From Haloterrigena sp. KLK7 (lineage in GTDB: Archaea; Halobacteriota; Halobacteria; Halobacteriales; Natrialbaceae): a DNA stretch of 64,000 bases. The translations under genes and the position numbers were made by a program. Of this stretch, positions 38,296 to 47,034 are shown one piece after another. The first letter of the stretch is position 1, and each line of letters opens with the position of its first letter. The DNA is taken from positions 558,001 to 622,000 of the forward strand of contig NZ_CP149787.1 in NCBI RefSeq assembly GCF_037914945.1. Direction: 5' to 3'. The notes beneath the pieces were generated by a model that worked only from the letters and a program-made list of their open reading frames with translations, did no database searches and had not been told where the DNA came from.

Positions 38296-38772
38296 CTACC
38301 GAAGCTCTCGGACGAGCTCGTTGATCGAGGCGGACTCGGCCGCGTGGTCCTCGAGTCGCCAGCGGTCCCACACCACGTCACAGACGATGTGGACGTAGAG
38401 GACGACGCCGGTCACGATCGCGAGGTCGAGACTCGCGAGGGCCAGTCCCGGGACGACGACGCCGATGATGAGGAGATGACTCAGCAGTCGCGAGAGGACG
38501 CCGACGTCGCCGTGGTCGAAGATCCGACTCTGGTCGGCGACGGCCGCGACCGGGTTCGAGAGACAGAACCTGACGGCGTCCCAGTTCCCGGTCTTGGCTC
38601 GCGCGATGAGCAGGTGATCGACGTCGATGAACACGCCGACGGCGGTGCCGTAGGCGACGACCGCGATGGTAGGCAGATCGGTTCCCAGAACGGTGATCGG
38701 CGACAGTGCGGCGGCGAGAACGCCGGCGACGACGAGCGAGATGGCGGCGTGGTGTTTCGAGTAGATCGGCGG
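38296..38772 (-). CDS. Small integral membrane protein, start uncertain (possible frameshift)
   Basis: The frame is open from 38772 (after an in-frame stop at 38773-38775) to 38296. Its translation, IYSKHHAAISLVVAG ... VAYGTAVGVFIDVDHLLIAR ... SRLLSHLLIIGVVVPGLALA, has three to four hydrophobic helices and FIDVDHLL, which recalls the DIDHL motif of the YdjM/DUF457 membrane family. The first ATG/GTG/TTG in frame is only the GTG at 38634, which would remove a well-formed helix. A GTG at 38776 lies one base out of frame. Either translation begins at a non-standard codon or one base has been lost near 38767-38775. Coordinates give the open stretch, not a proven start. Confidence 0.5.
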   Translation of the reverse strand, partial: PPIYSKHHAAISLVVAGVLAAALSPITVLGTDLPTIAVVAYGTAVGVFIDVDHLLIARAKTGNWDAVRFCLSNPVAAVADQSRIFDHGDVGVLSRLLSHLLIIGVVVPGLALASLDLAIVTGVVLYVHIVCDVVWDRWRLEDHAAESASINELVRELR

Positions 38773-38887
38773 TCACCTAGTCGTCGCGACCACGGCGAGA
38801 CACAAAACCGTCCCGCTGTCGTCCGATCGGTGGCCGCGACAGCGACGCGGTGACGGGCGAACGGATCGGACGATCCGTCCCTCGATC

Positions 38888-39265
38888 TCAGCCGGCGAAG
38901 CCCGAGAGCGACCACTCCCCGTCGTCGCCGTTCTCCTCGCCGATACTCGGGGCGCTGACGAGCACGAACGCGCTTTCCTCGTCACCGTTGCGGATCTGTC
39001 GGGTCGACGACGGCGGGATCCACAGCGCGTCGCCGGTCTCCATCGGAACCGGTTCGTCGTCGACCACGACCGTCGCCTCTCCCTCGATCAGCACGTAGAC
39101 CTCCTCGTGGCCGTTTTCCGTGTGATCGTGGGGCTTGCTGTTCCAACCGGGATCGCAGCGGGCGACCGTCACCCCTACCTGCTCCGTCTCGAGCGGATCC
39201 GACAGGAAGTGCATCGCGCTCGAGACCTGCTCGACCTCCTCGTAGTTCACTTTCCGGTAGGTCAT
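38888..39265 (-). CDS. Cupin domain protein
   Basis: 125 residues, one cupin barrel. Metal-site residues are in the first motif SKPHDHTENGHEEVYVLIEG (two His, a further His and Glu); the second motif (METGDALWIPPSSTRQIRNG) lacks the usual His, replaced by polar residues. The domain may therefore bind metal incompletely or serve in ligand binding. No pathway can be inferred from neighbours (nikR is 64 bases upstream on the same strand). Confidence 0.85.
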   Translation of the reverse strand: MTYRKVNYEEVEQVSSAMHFLSDPLETEQVGVTVARCDPGWNSKPHDHTENGHEEVYVLIEGEATVVVDDEPVPMETGDALWIPPSSTRQIRNGDEESAFVLVSAPSIGEENGDDGEWSLSGFAG

Positions 39266-39328
39266 GCCCCTGTGTTCGACTGCCGTACAGTAAAACTAGG
39301 CGTTCGACCGGAAGCGGACCGGGCCCGG

Positions 39329-39757
39329 TCAGTTGCCCTGCGCGAACGGATCGAAATCGTCGACCGGAATCACCGAGTAGTCGACCGTCAGCGCGTCCTT
39401 GGTCGCGCGGATCTTCCCGACGAACGTCGAGATGTCCTCGAGTTCGCCCTCGAGGACGAACAGTTCCATGCAGTAGTGGTCGCCGACGTGGCTGTGGAAG
39501 TTCGAGGCGACGAGGTCCTCGTGTTCGTGGCGTAGATGCATCATCTGCTCCTCGACGCTGGTCGTTTCGTAGTCGAAGAGGACGGTGACGATCCCCATCA
39601 GGTCACGGTCCTCGAGTCGGGTGTCCTCGAACTCGCCGAGCAGGTTCCGCGAGGCCTCCCGGACGACCTCGCTCCGGCCGGTGTAGCCGTGTTCGTCCGC
39701 GAACTGGTCGAGCCGCTCGAGGAGTTCGTCCGGCATCGAGACGCTGACGACTGCCAT
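39329..39757 (-). CDS. nikR: Nickel-responsive regulator NikR
   Basis: 142 residues. Residues 1-45 form a ribbon-helix-helix ([34 protein letters not shown]). The C-terminal ACT-like domain carries the high-affinity nickel site His77, His88, His90 and Cys96 in [20 protein letters not shown] and YCMELF, aligned one residue off the E. coli numbering. With nickel bound it should repress nickel uptake genes. No nickel transporter or Ni-enzyme is in the window. The ATG at 39757 is preferred; TCTTAATAGA 22-31 bases upstream is the TATA candidate, so the mRNA is probably leaderless. Confidence 0.94.
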   Translation of the reverse strand: MAVVSVSMPDELLERLDQFADEHGYTGRSEVVREASRNLLGEFEDTRLEDRDLMGIVTVLFDYETTSVEEQMMHLRHEHEDLVASNFHSHVGDHYCMELFVLEGELEDISTFVGKIRATKDALTVDYSVIPVDDFDPFAQGN

Positions 39758-40017
39758 ATAATAATTCGCGGGGCATCTTCTATTAAGAGTTATCATAACC
39801 CGCCGGTTTACACGGGCTCGAATAGCAATCGGACGGATCGAACCGGTCGATTGACTCGAGGCGAGGGCAGTGGCTCGAGCCGATTGGTCGACTCGAGGCA
39901 GGGTCCGTTCGAGTCGGTCGGGCGTCCCGAACCGAGGGCGGTGACTCGAGTCGGAGCGACAGCGGCGACGGATTCCGCAGCAGCCACTGTTTTCCGGCTT
40001 CGCCGAGAGCGTCGACT

Positions 40018-40809
40018 ATGTACCTCGCCCACCGGAGTTGGCCGGATCTCGGCGACTACGTCGCGGACGAATCGCTCGCGGTCGTCCCGCTGGGCTCGAC
40101 CGAGCAGCACGGCCCGCACCTCCCCGAGGGAACGGACCACATGATCGCCGAGGCGCTGGCCCGCGAAGCGACCGACCGGACCGGCTACCTCTGTACGCCG
40201 CCGATCCCGATCGGCGTCAGCTCCCATCACCGGCAGTTCCACGGCACGATGTGGGTCGAGGCGCCGGTCTTTCGGGACTACGTCGAGAGCCTCTCGCGGA
40301 ACCTCACCTACCACGGTATCGACCGCATCGTCTACGTCAACGCCCACGGCGGCAACGTCGCGCACCTCCGGGAGGTCGGCCGGCGGCTCCACGACGACGG
40401 CACCGCTTACGCCATCGAGTGGATGTGGGACGAGTCCATCCCCGAACTGATCGAGGAGGTATTCGAGACGCCGGGTCCCCACGGCGGCCCCAAGGAGACC
40501 GCGATGATCATGCACATCGCGAACGAACTGGTCCGCGAGGACCGCCTCGAGGAGGCCCGCGACGGCGGCGCGGTCTTCGACTACGACGCCGAACGGGTCC
40601 ACGGCGCGACCACGTTCTACGACTGCATCGAGAACAGCCCTAACGGCGTCTTCGGCGACCAGACCGACGCGACCCCCGAGATCGGGGCGGAACTGTTCGA
40701 GGCCGCGACCGAGCAACTGGTGGCACTGCTCGAGTGGCTCGACGACCGACCGATCGAGGACCTCATGCCGGAGCCGCATCTGGAGCCGGGGTCGGATCAT
40801 CGCGGATAG
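40018..40809 (+). CDS. Creatininase family protein
   Basis: 263 residues. Metal ligands of the creatininase fold are visible: Glu-Gln-His in GSTEQHGPHLPEGTDHMIAE, His in NAHGGN and the later GPHGGPKETAMIMH, with Glu. The family hydrolyses cyclic amides or formamides; in archaea one branch is the ArfB formylamide deformylase of flavin and F420 synthesis. Assignment to ArfB, creatininase or another amidohydrolase is not possible from sequence alone. No operon partners lie within 200 bases. Confidence 0.9.
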   Translation: MYLAHRSWPDLGDYVADESLAVVPLGSTEQHGPHLPEGTDHMIAEALAREATDRTGYLCTPPIPIGVSSHHRQFHGTMWVEAPVFRDYVESLSRNLTYHGIDRIVYVNAHGGNVAHLREVGRRLHDDGTAYAIEWMWDESIPELIEEVFETPGPHGGPKETAMIMHIANELVREDRLEEARDGGAVFDYDAERVHGATTFYDCIENSPNGVFGDQTDATPEIGAELFEAATEQLVALLEWLDDRPIEDLMPEPHLEPGSDHRG

Positions 40810-41385
40810 CGCGACGTGCACGCCGCGCCGACGGCTTCGGACCGGCGGACGACTCCGGCTCTCGGCTTCGCTGGCTCCTCGCGACCGGGCCGATTCGCCG
40901 TCGTCGCTAATCCGCTATTACGGGTATCGGAGCGGTTGCCCCTCGAGCCGGCCGCTGGGCGGCTCACCGCGAGCGCTGAGCCCGACCGACGAGCGATCCT
41001 CAGCGGGTCGGGATCGGAAACGCGCTCGAGACACGCCTCGAAGTCCGGACGCTACCGGTCATCGTCATGCGTGAAATTCGGTAGTTACCCTCCGAAATTC
41101 TCCCCCGAGTTCGATGGCACCGTCGAGTAATTCGTCGGCCGGTCGACGACAGTTCCGCCAAACTCTCATTATCGCACGCCGGCGAGACGACCACCGCGAT
41201 ATCATCGCCGATATGTGCATCGTCGCGACTCGGAACCGATATCGATCCGCTACCGTCCGTTCGACGCGCAATTCGGGACAACGGACACTTCAATCGACGT
41301 GCACTCCCACAGTCAGAAGCGTTGGTTTCACGACAGTTCGATAGGGACACAATTACGAAACGCCGTGGGACCGACGCTTCGGTGT
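40810..41385. other. Long intergenic region (576 bases)
   Basis: No gene is supported. Short open frames on both strands have mixed, non-haloarchaeal composition. GAAATTC occurs as a direct repeat near 41071-41100. A TATA-like element for the channel gene is not obvious. The region is slightly less GC-rich than coding DNA. It may hold regulatory sites or an unrecognised RNA. Confidence 0.4.
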
Positions 41386-42204
41386 ATGATTCAACCCCAA
41401 CTCGCCCAACAAGGGCAAATTCCGAACTGGTTGCAGGATCCGATCGCGGAACTCGTCACGTTCCTCCCGCGGCTGATCGGCGCGCTGGTGATCCTCTTCA
41501 TCGGCTGGATCGTCGGCCGTATCGCCGCCGGAGCCGTCAGGAAAATCGCCGACGGCATCGAACTCGACAGGATGGTCCTCGAGACGCCGCTGGGTCGCAT
41601 CCTCGGCGGAACGGAACAGGCCGTCTCGAGCGCGTTCGGTTCGCTCGCGAAGTGGTTCGTCTACTCGCTGGCCATCCTCGCGGCCGCCAACGCGCTCGCG
41701 ATCCAGTTGCTGTCGGAGTGGATCGCGACGGCCGTCTCGTACCTGCCGGCGTTCATCGCCGGGCTGCTCGTCATCGTCATCGGCTTCGTCGTCGCCGACT
41801 TCGTCGGTGACATCATCGAGCGGACGCGAGCGGCGGCCGAGACGGTCTACGGGAACTGGTTCGCCAACGGCGCGCGAATGTTCCTCTACTTCACCGCGAT
41901 CGTCATCGGCCTCGACACGATGGGGATCGACGTCAGCATCCTCTACGTCTTCGCGCGAGCGCTGGCGTGGGGCCTCGCCGCGGCCGTCGCCATCGGCGCC
42001 GGCGTCGCGTTCGGCTGGGGCGGCAAGGACTACGTCTCCGAGAACATCGGTAGCTGGATGGGCCGCACCGCCAGCGTCAAGCCCGACGACGAAGCGTCGG
42101 ACGGCGGCGGCCGGTCGACCGGGAGCGACCGGTCTACCGGTAGCCGGTCCCGTCGCTCCGATCGGGACCCCGGCTCCGAACCCGGCCCGACCGACGACGA
42201 CTGA
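41386..42204 (+). CDS. Mechanosensitive channel-related membrane protein (MscS TM-helix family)
   Basis: 272 residues with about five transmembrane helices (LIGALVILFIGWIVGRIAAG; WFVYSLAILAAANALAIQLL; FIAGLLVIVIGFVVADFVGD; MFLYFTAIVIGLDTMGIDVS; LAWGLAAAVAIGAGVAFGWG). The repeated helix pattern matches the conserved TM-helix repeat of small MscS-related proteins, and VAFGWGGKDYVSENIG recalls the MscS pore-exit segment. The cytoplasmic vestibule domain of true MscS is missing, replaced by an acidic Ser/Arg-rich tail. It may relieve osmotic stress. The frame is open far upstream, but the ATG at 41386 (MIQPQLAQQGQIPNWL) is the natural start. Confidence 0.87.
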   Translation: MIQPQLAQQGQIPNWLQDPIAELVTFLPRLIGALVILFIGWIVGRIAAGAVRKIADGIELDRMVLETPLGRILGGTEQAVSSAFGSLAKWFVYSLAILAAANALAIQLLSEWIATAVSYLPAFIAGLLVIVIGFVVADFVGDIIERTRAAAETVYGNWFANGARMFLYFTAIVIGLDTMGIDVSILYVFARALAWGLAAAVAIGAGVAFGWGGKDYVSENIGSWMGRTASVKPDDEASDGGGRSTGSDRSTGSRSRRSDRDPGSEPGPTDDD

Positions 42205-42243
42205 TCGTCGCGCGACGGTCACCGACTGCCGCACCGAACGCCG

Positions 42244-42708
42244 TCACTCGGCGATCGGCTCGACTCGCGACTCGTCGCTGCCGCCCGTTCGATCGCGGGG
42301 AAACAGCGGTTTGACCGGGACGACCACGTGGGTCTTGACGACTCGGCCATCGGACGACCGCCGCTTCTCGAGGCGCGCGAGCGAGCGCGTCTCGTAACAG
42401 TCCTCGAGCGACTCGAGGGCGGCCTCGAACGCATCGGCGTCGAACCGGTCGGCCGGGACGGGGTCGGAGACGACTGCGAGTCGTCGCACCCGCGCGTACA
42501 CGTCGAGGCGCCCTTCGAAGACGTGCTCCAGGCGTTCGATACAGTCGTGTACCTCTCCGAACGACGGGGCGTCGTCGCTCGTCGGGAGGGACACGTACGC
42601 CTGATACTCGTCCGGCCGCCCCCGGACGTGTCGGTTCCAGAATCGTTTCACGAACTGCACGAATCGCCCTCCGGGATCGGTCGAATTGTGGTCCGCATTC
42701 GTTCTCAC
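42244..42708 (-). CDS. Hypothetical haloarchaeal protein (154 aa)
   Basis: Soluble, 154 residues, with no recognised domain. Regular alternation of charged and hydrophobic residues (FGEVHDCIERLEHVFEGRLD; ADAFEAALESLEDCYETR) suggests a mixed alpha/beta fold. The start is a GTG at 42708 giving MRTNADHNST. It is divergent from the small membrane protein at 42839, with 130 bases between. Codon use and acidity match the neighbours, so it is probably a real gene. Confidence 0.6.
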   Translation of the reverse strand: MRTNADHNSTDPGGRFVQFVKRFWNRHVRGRPDEYQAYVSLPTSDDAPSFGEVHDCIERLEHVFEGRLDVYARVRRLAVVSDPVPADRFDADAFEAALESLEDCYETRSLARLEKRRSSDGRVVKTHVVVPVKPLFPRDRTGGSDESRVEPIAE

Positions 42709-42838
42709 CTTCGTCTCGTCGACATCGGTAATACGTTCTTTGTTGTCGACCGCGACCGTGCCGTGGTCACGTCCCCCGTCGTCGAGCGCGCCGAGTTCGA
42801 GAGCGTTTTGTACAACGACTCGCTACCGATTCGCAGCC

Positions 42839-43291
42839 ATGAACCGCCCGTTCACGTCACCCCTCCGCCCGGTGCTCGTCGGTTCCGTCGCGCTCGTCGC
42901 CGTCGGCGTCGCGAGTAATACCGGGTTAGACTCGCCGTCCCGGTCGCTGCTCTCCCTGCTCCTGATGGCGCTCGGCGTCGCCGGCGTCGCGAACTTCGTC
43001 CGCGACTACGGCGTCGATCGACTCCGACTGGCGGCGAAGCGCTGGTGGGCCGTCGCGTTCGTCGCGTTTCTCCCGCACGCGCTGGTCGCGGCCCCCGCGA
43101 GCGATTCGGCGGTCGCCGTCGCCGACGCGCTCGCCGTCCCGCCGGTCCCGCTCGTTCTGGAATCGATCGCCGGTGCGGTCGTCTGTTGTGCGGTGGCAGT
43201 GACAGTGCTGTACGGCTTCGCCAGCTACGGGATCCATCCCGGCCGGCCCTCGCCCGAGGAACGCATCCTCGCGGACGGCGGGGACGAGTGA
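42839..43291 (+). CDS. Four-helix membrane protein, first of two tandem paralogues
   Basis: 150 residues with four hydrophobic helices (VLVGSVALVAVGVASNTG; LLSLLLMALGVAGVANFV; WWAVAFVAFLPHALVAAP; IAGAVVCCAVAVTVLYGFAS). Ends in GFASYGIHPGRPSPEERILA. The second gene (43432) has the same helix plan and the ending GFREYGATTSADSPEEQVLE, so the two are duplicates. Families are not recognised. The ATG at 42839 is chosen; the frame before it is not hydrophobic. Confidence 0.75.
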   Translation: MNRPFTSPLRPVLVGSVALVAVGVASNTGLDSPSRSLLSLLLMALGVAGVANFVRDYGVDRLRLAAKRWWAVAFVAFLPHALVAAPASDSAVAVADALAVPPVPLVLESIAGAVVCCAVAVTVLYGFASYGIHPGRPSPEERILADGGDE

Positions 43292-43431
43292 CGCGATTCG
43301 CTCCGCCGGAACGCGACGGCCGACGACTGAGTCTCGTTTCGCTGGCGGGCGGCCGATCACCGACGCGATCTGCAGTCGCAGCACCGAGCCAACAGCTATA
43401 TATTCGATCGCCTATTCGTCCCAGCAAAGCG

Positions 43432-43887
43432 GTGCACGACGTGATTCCGACATCTCTCCGCTCGGATCGGCTGCTGCTGGCCGTATCGTTCGCCTGCTTT
43501 GCCGTCGCCGGCATGGCAACCGGTACCGTCGAAGCACTCGCGCCGACGATCGGGGCGACGGCGGTCGCCATCGCGGGCGTCTTCTGCGTCGCCCAGTACG
43601 CGACCCGCGTCTCCCGACGGACGCTCGCCGGTCTCGCGGGCGCCTTCTGGCTCGGCTTCCTCGCGGTCGCCGCGCTCCACACCGTCGGCCTCGAGACCGT
43701 CGGCGCGACCGTGCCGGGCGACGGGGCGACGATCGACCGCTCGGTGACCGCGGTCACGTGGGCGACGCTGCTGACCGCCGTCGCCACGACGACGTTCCTC
43801 GGCTTCCGCGAGTACGGCGCCACCACCAGCGCCGATTCGCCCGAGGAACAGGTCCTCGAGGGCGACTCCGAGTACTCGACGCAGTAA
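43432..43887 (+). CDS. Four-helix membrane protein, second tandem paralogue
   Basis: 151 residues from the GTG at 43432 (148 if the GTG at 43441 is used). Four helices: LLLAVSFACFAVAGMATG; TIGATAVAIAGVFCVAQYAT; LAGLAGAFWLGFLAVAALHT; AVTWATLLTAVATTTFLGFR. A clean TATA box, CTATATATT (43396-43404), is about 26 bases before a start site near 43427, so the gene has its own promoter and a nearly leaderless message. It is a diverged duplicate of the gene at 42839. Function unknown. Confidence 0.72.
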   Translation: MHDVIPTSLRSDRLLLAVSFACFAVAGMATGTVEALAPTIGATAVAIAGVFCVAQYATRVSRRTLAGLAGAFWLGFLAVAALHTVGLETVGATVPGDGATIDRSVTAVTWATLLTAVATTTFLGFREYGATTSADSPEEQVLEGDSEYSTQ

Positions 43888-44180
43888 CGGTCTAACGGTC
43901 CTTTCACGACCTCGCTCGAGGGAGACTGCAGCGTGTCACACTCGACGCAGCCGATTTCTCCGCGCGGATTGGCGACGTACTGGGAGACGAGACCGGACAC
44001 GAGTACCGGCAACTGCTTCTCGCTCTCGAAAGAGTTGGACATCGACCGGGTTTCGATATCTCCACCCAGTACCGCTTTCGGAAGCCCATATTACCGTATT
44101 CTCGAACCGCCTGGACATTGTTTGACCACTCATTCGAAGTTTTTCCCTACAAATAAATACAGTCAGATGTTAGCGGGCGT

Positions 44181-44726
44181 ATGGACCAATTCGATCTGAA
44201 CAGTAACCAACGAACGACGCTCACTGCGTTGGTTAATAAGTATCAGGCCACCGAGTCGCTCGTCTCTGCGAAGGCCCTCGGCGAGGAACTGAATCGAAAA
44301 CCCGGGACGCTTCGCAATCAGATGCAACCGCTGAAAGCGGTCGGACTCGTCGAGAGCGTCCCCGGGAAAAACGGCGGGTACGAGCCGACCGAGGCGGCGT
44401 ATGACGCGCTCGATCGGCACCGCCAGTCCGACGCCGAAACGGTCACGCTCGCACACGACTACAAGCGCGTCACCGCGACGATCGGCGAGATGAAATTCAC
44501 GAACGTCCACCATCCGGACCTGTGTCGCGCGCAGATACGCTTTCAGCAGTCGACCCGGGATCTCGCGGAGGGCGAGGCGATCGCAGTCGGGCCGTCTCCC
44601 CTCTCGCGGTTAGCCGTAACCGGCGAGATCGTCGCCATCGACGACACCGAAAACGTCGTGATTATCGACGTCAGTCGAATGGAAGCGCCGATAGGAGACG
44701 ACCGAACGGAATCCGCTCGATCGTGA
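44181..44726 (+). CDS. Winged-helix regulator with extra C-terminal domain (Rrf2-like annotation type)
   Basis: 181 residues. Residues 8-80 form a winged helix (QRTTLTALVNKYQATESLVS; KALGEELNRKPGTLRNQMQP; VGLVESVPGKNGGYEPT). Residues 95-170 form a second small beta-rich domain (IGEMKFTNVHHPDLCRAQIR; GPSPLSRLAVTGEIVAIDDT; VVIIDVSRMEA) with a His-His and a Cys. Such haloarchaeal proteins are often annotated as Rrf2-type, but no [2Fe-2S] ligand set is visible. A TATA-like CAAATAAATAC (44150-44160) is 20-30 bases before the ATG, so it is probably leaderless. Targets are unknown. Confidence 0.82.
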   Translation: MDQFDLNSNQRTTLTALVNKYQATESLVSAKALGEELNRKPGTLRNQMQPLKAVGLVESVPGKNGGYEPTEAAYDALDRHRQSDAETVTLAHDYKRVTATIGEMKFTNVHHPDLCRAQIRFQQSTRDLAEGEAIAVGPSPLSRLAVTGEIVAIDDTENVVIIDVSRMEAPIGDDRTESARS

Positions 44727-44768
44727 CCGCGGTGGGCATCACCTCGTATCTGCCCGTTGTGACGCCCC

Positions 44769-45437
44769 TCACTCGATCCGATAACTGACCGCGATCCCCT
44801 CGCCAAGCGGCAGGGAAACGGTTTCGAAATCGGGATCGTCGGTCACGCGCTCGAGGTAGTCGGCGATCCCCTGCGTGTGTTCGTCGACGGCGTCGGGCGC
44901 GTCTCCCTCGACGATGGCGAGCAGTTTCTCGAAGTCCATGGGACCGGCGGTGATCGCGTTGTCCGCGACGACGACGCCGCCGACCGGAACCTTCGGCCGG
45001 ACGGCCTCGAACGCGTCGCGGTAGCGGTGTTTCTGGCAGTCGATCAGGACCACGTCGAACGGACCGTCGTAGTCGTCGATCGTCTCGAGCGCGTCGCCCA
45101 GTTCGTACCGCGCACGGTCGTCGTAGCCGCCCTCGCGCATGTAGTCGCGGGCCAGCTCGAGTTCGTCGTCGTCAACCTCGGTGAGGACGATCTCGCCGTC
45201 CTCGGGGAGCGCCTCGGCCATCCAGTAGGCCGAGTAGCCGTAGCCGGAACCGAACTCGAAGATCCGCTGGGCGTCGGTCAGTCGGGCGAGCAGGCGGAGG
45301 GTGGCGCCGACGTCGGGCCCGACGTTGGGGAACCCCTCGCGTCGCGCGTAGTCGTCCATCTCGCGCAGCGTCTCGTCCGGGTCCGGTCCGATCGCACGAA
45401 CGAAGCGATCGATGTCGTCCGAAAGCACGTCGACCAT
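44769..45437 (-). CDS. O-methyltransferase (class I SAM-dependent)
   Basis: 222 residues. SAM motifs: IFEFGSGYGYSAYWMAEALP, IVLTEVDDDELELARDYM, RYELGDALETIDDY, FDVVLIDCQKHRYRDAFE. This matches the family 3 (caffeoyl-CoA/catechol-type) O-methyltransferases, with the metal-binding Asp in VVLIDCQKH and Asn in VADNAIT. Substrate unknown. Divergent from the LysE gene by about 125 bases. Confidence 0.9.
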   Translation of the reverse strand: MVDVLSDDIDRFVRAIGPDPDETLREMDDYARREGFPNVGPDVGATLRLLARLTDAQRIFEFGSGYGYSAYWMAEALPEDGEIVLTEVDDDELELARDYMREGGYDDRARYELGDALETIDDYDGPFDVVLIDCQKHRYRDAFEAVRPKVPVGGVVVADNAITAGPMDFEKLLAIVEGDAPDAVDEHTQGIADYLERVTDDPDFETVSLPLGEGIAVSYRIE

Positions 45438-45563
45438 AGGGTCCCTTCGTCGGCCGAGGTATCAAAGCCGTCGTCTCGAGTGCGCGCCGCAGACGGCCGA
45501 CGACCGGCCGGCTCCGAATTCACCGGGCTTTTCACGCGACGTCACCGACTCTCGGTGAGAACT

Positions 45564-46241
45564 GTGAGCGTCATCACCACTGCACTCGCGGGCGTCGTCT
45601 TCGGGCTCGCGCTCGCCGCGCCGCCGGGACCGATGAACGCGATCATCGCCGAGGAGAGCGTCATCCGCGGCCGGATGGCCGGCTTCCGGGCCGGACTGGG
45701 CGCGATGACCGCGGACGCGCTGTTCTTCGTGCTGACGCTGGCCGGCGCCGTCGCGGTGATCGACCGCTACCCGGCCGTCCGACCCGCGCTCTACCTTGGC
45801 GGCGGACTGCTGATGCTGTACTTCGCCGTCGGTGCGGTTCGAGAAGCGCGGGCCGCCACGTCCTTCACCGACGGCGGCCGCGACGTCTCGACGGGCTTTC
45901 GCAAGACGCTCGTGCTCTCGCTGACCAACCCCTACCAGATCGGGTTCTGGCTCACCGTCGGCGTCGGGCTGCTCCGGCCCGGAACGCTCGACGTCCTCGC
46001 GGCCGTTCCCGCCGCCGGGACGGCGCTCGAGGGCCTGCTGGTCGTCGAGACCGGCTCTCCGGCGCTGTTGGCGGGCTTCTTCGGAGGGATCGCGCTCTGG
46101 ATCGTCGTCTATCCGGTGACGCTGGCCGCCGTCGGCCGGCGCGTCGACGCCTTCGCCCCCGTGGCCGCGGCGCTGAGCGCCGTCATCCTCGTCGGGTTCG
46201 GCCTGGCCTTCCTCGCGATCGGGACGCTCCGAGTCGTCTGA
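45564..46241 (+). CDS. LysE family translocator
   Basis: 225 residues with six transmembrane helices and the LysE/RhtB signature AAPPGPMNAIIAEESVIRGRMAGFRAGLG broken across helix 1-2 (key part PGPMNAI). LTNPYQIGFWLTVGVG in the second half is the family's repeated motif. It should export an amino acid or similar solute. The start is taken as the GTG at 45564; another GTG three codons earlier is possible. The long open frame upstream is a shadow of the methyltransferase. Confidence 0.88.
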   Translation: MSVITTALAGVVFGLALAAPPGPMNAIIAEESVIRGRMAGFRAGLGAMTADALFFVLTLAGAVAVIDRYPAVRPALYLGGGLLMLYFAVGAVREARAATSFTDGGRDVSTGFRKTLVLSLTNPYQIGFWLTVGVGLLRPGTLDVLAAVPAAGTALEGLLVVETGSPALLAGFFGGIALWIVVYPVTLAAVGRRVDAFAPVAAALSAVILVGFGLAFLAIGTLRVV

Positions 46242-46245
46242 GCCG

Positions 46246-46836
46246 TCAACACCGAAGCATCTCGAAGCGACTGTCGTCGACGCGGTCGTCAGGGGTTTCG
46301 CCGCCGTCAGTCGAACCGTTGCCGGTCGAGCTATTGTCGGTCGAACGCTCGGTGTGCCCCATCGATCCGCTGTCGGTGAACTCGCCCGTCATCCCCTCGA
46401 GCATCGGCAACTGGAAGTCGAATCCGCTGATCAGTTCGACCGATTCGGCGGGACTCGAGAGGAGCTCGAGGAACCCGTCGCCGACGAACTGGACGCCCGC
46501 GATGACTTCGACGATCGAGTTCCCGCCGGTCGAGCCGATCAGTTCGCCGCCGATCGCCCAGCCGGAATCGGTGAGCGGCCCCGCGTGGAGGCGGATCCAG
46601 ATGTGGGTCTCGTTCTGCGGTCCGACGATAAACTCGGTCCCCGCGCCGTCGAAACAGGCCGATGCTGGCTGTGCACCGCCGTCGAACTCGGTCTGGCTGG
46701 CGGCCGGGGACTGACCGGCGATCGGCGACTGACTCGCGGCGACCGGCGACCGCTGTGCGGCCCCGCCGATCGGGCCGACCGTCAATAAAACGAAACAGCA
46801 GCAGAGGACGAGACCGGTCCGGCGAAATTGGTTCAT
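46246..46836 (-). CDS. Secreted haloarchaeal hypothetical protein
   Basis: 196 residues. The N-terminal MNQFRRTGLVLCCCFVLLTV ... GGAAQ is a Sec-type signal peptide. The body (ACFDGAGTEFIVGPQNETHI; LIGSTGGNSIVEVIAGVQFV) is beta-rich and conserved in style with a haloarchaeal secreted family of unknown function; the tail is Ser/Thr/Gly/Asp-rich. It converges with lysE, their stops being 5 bases apart. An upstream start at 46872 is less likely. Confidence 0.75.
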   Translation of the reverse strand: MNQFRRTGLVLCCCFVLLTVGPIGGAAQRSPVAASQSPIAGQSPAASQTEFDGGAQPASACFDGAGTEFIVGPQNETHIWIRLHAGPLTDSGWAIGGELIGSTGGNSIVEVIAGVQFVGDGFLELLSSPAESVELISGFDFQLPMLEGMTGEFTDSGSMGHTERSTDNSSTGNGSTDGGETPDDRVDDSRFEMLRC

Positions 46837-47034
46837 TACCACCGTATCGAGAGCACTCCGCAATGAACGCAACGGCCGAATCGGTGCGCGTGTTCCCTGA
46901 CGGCGGTGTGGACGCGGGGCCTCTACGCCGGCAGTGGGACCCGCGATCTCGTCTCTCCTCCCGCGACGCTCGCGAGTCGAGGCGGCACCGTCGCTCGCGG
47001 AACGAGTGCGAGGACGGACCGGAGCGTCGGCGGT

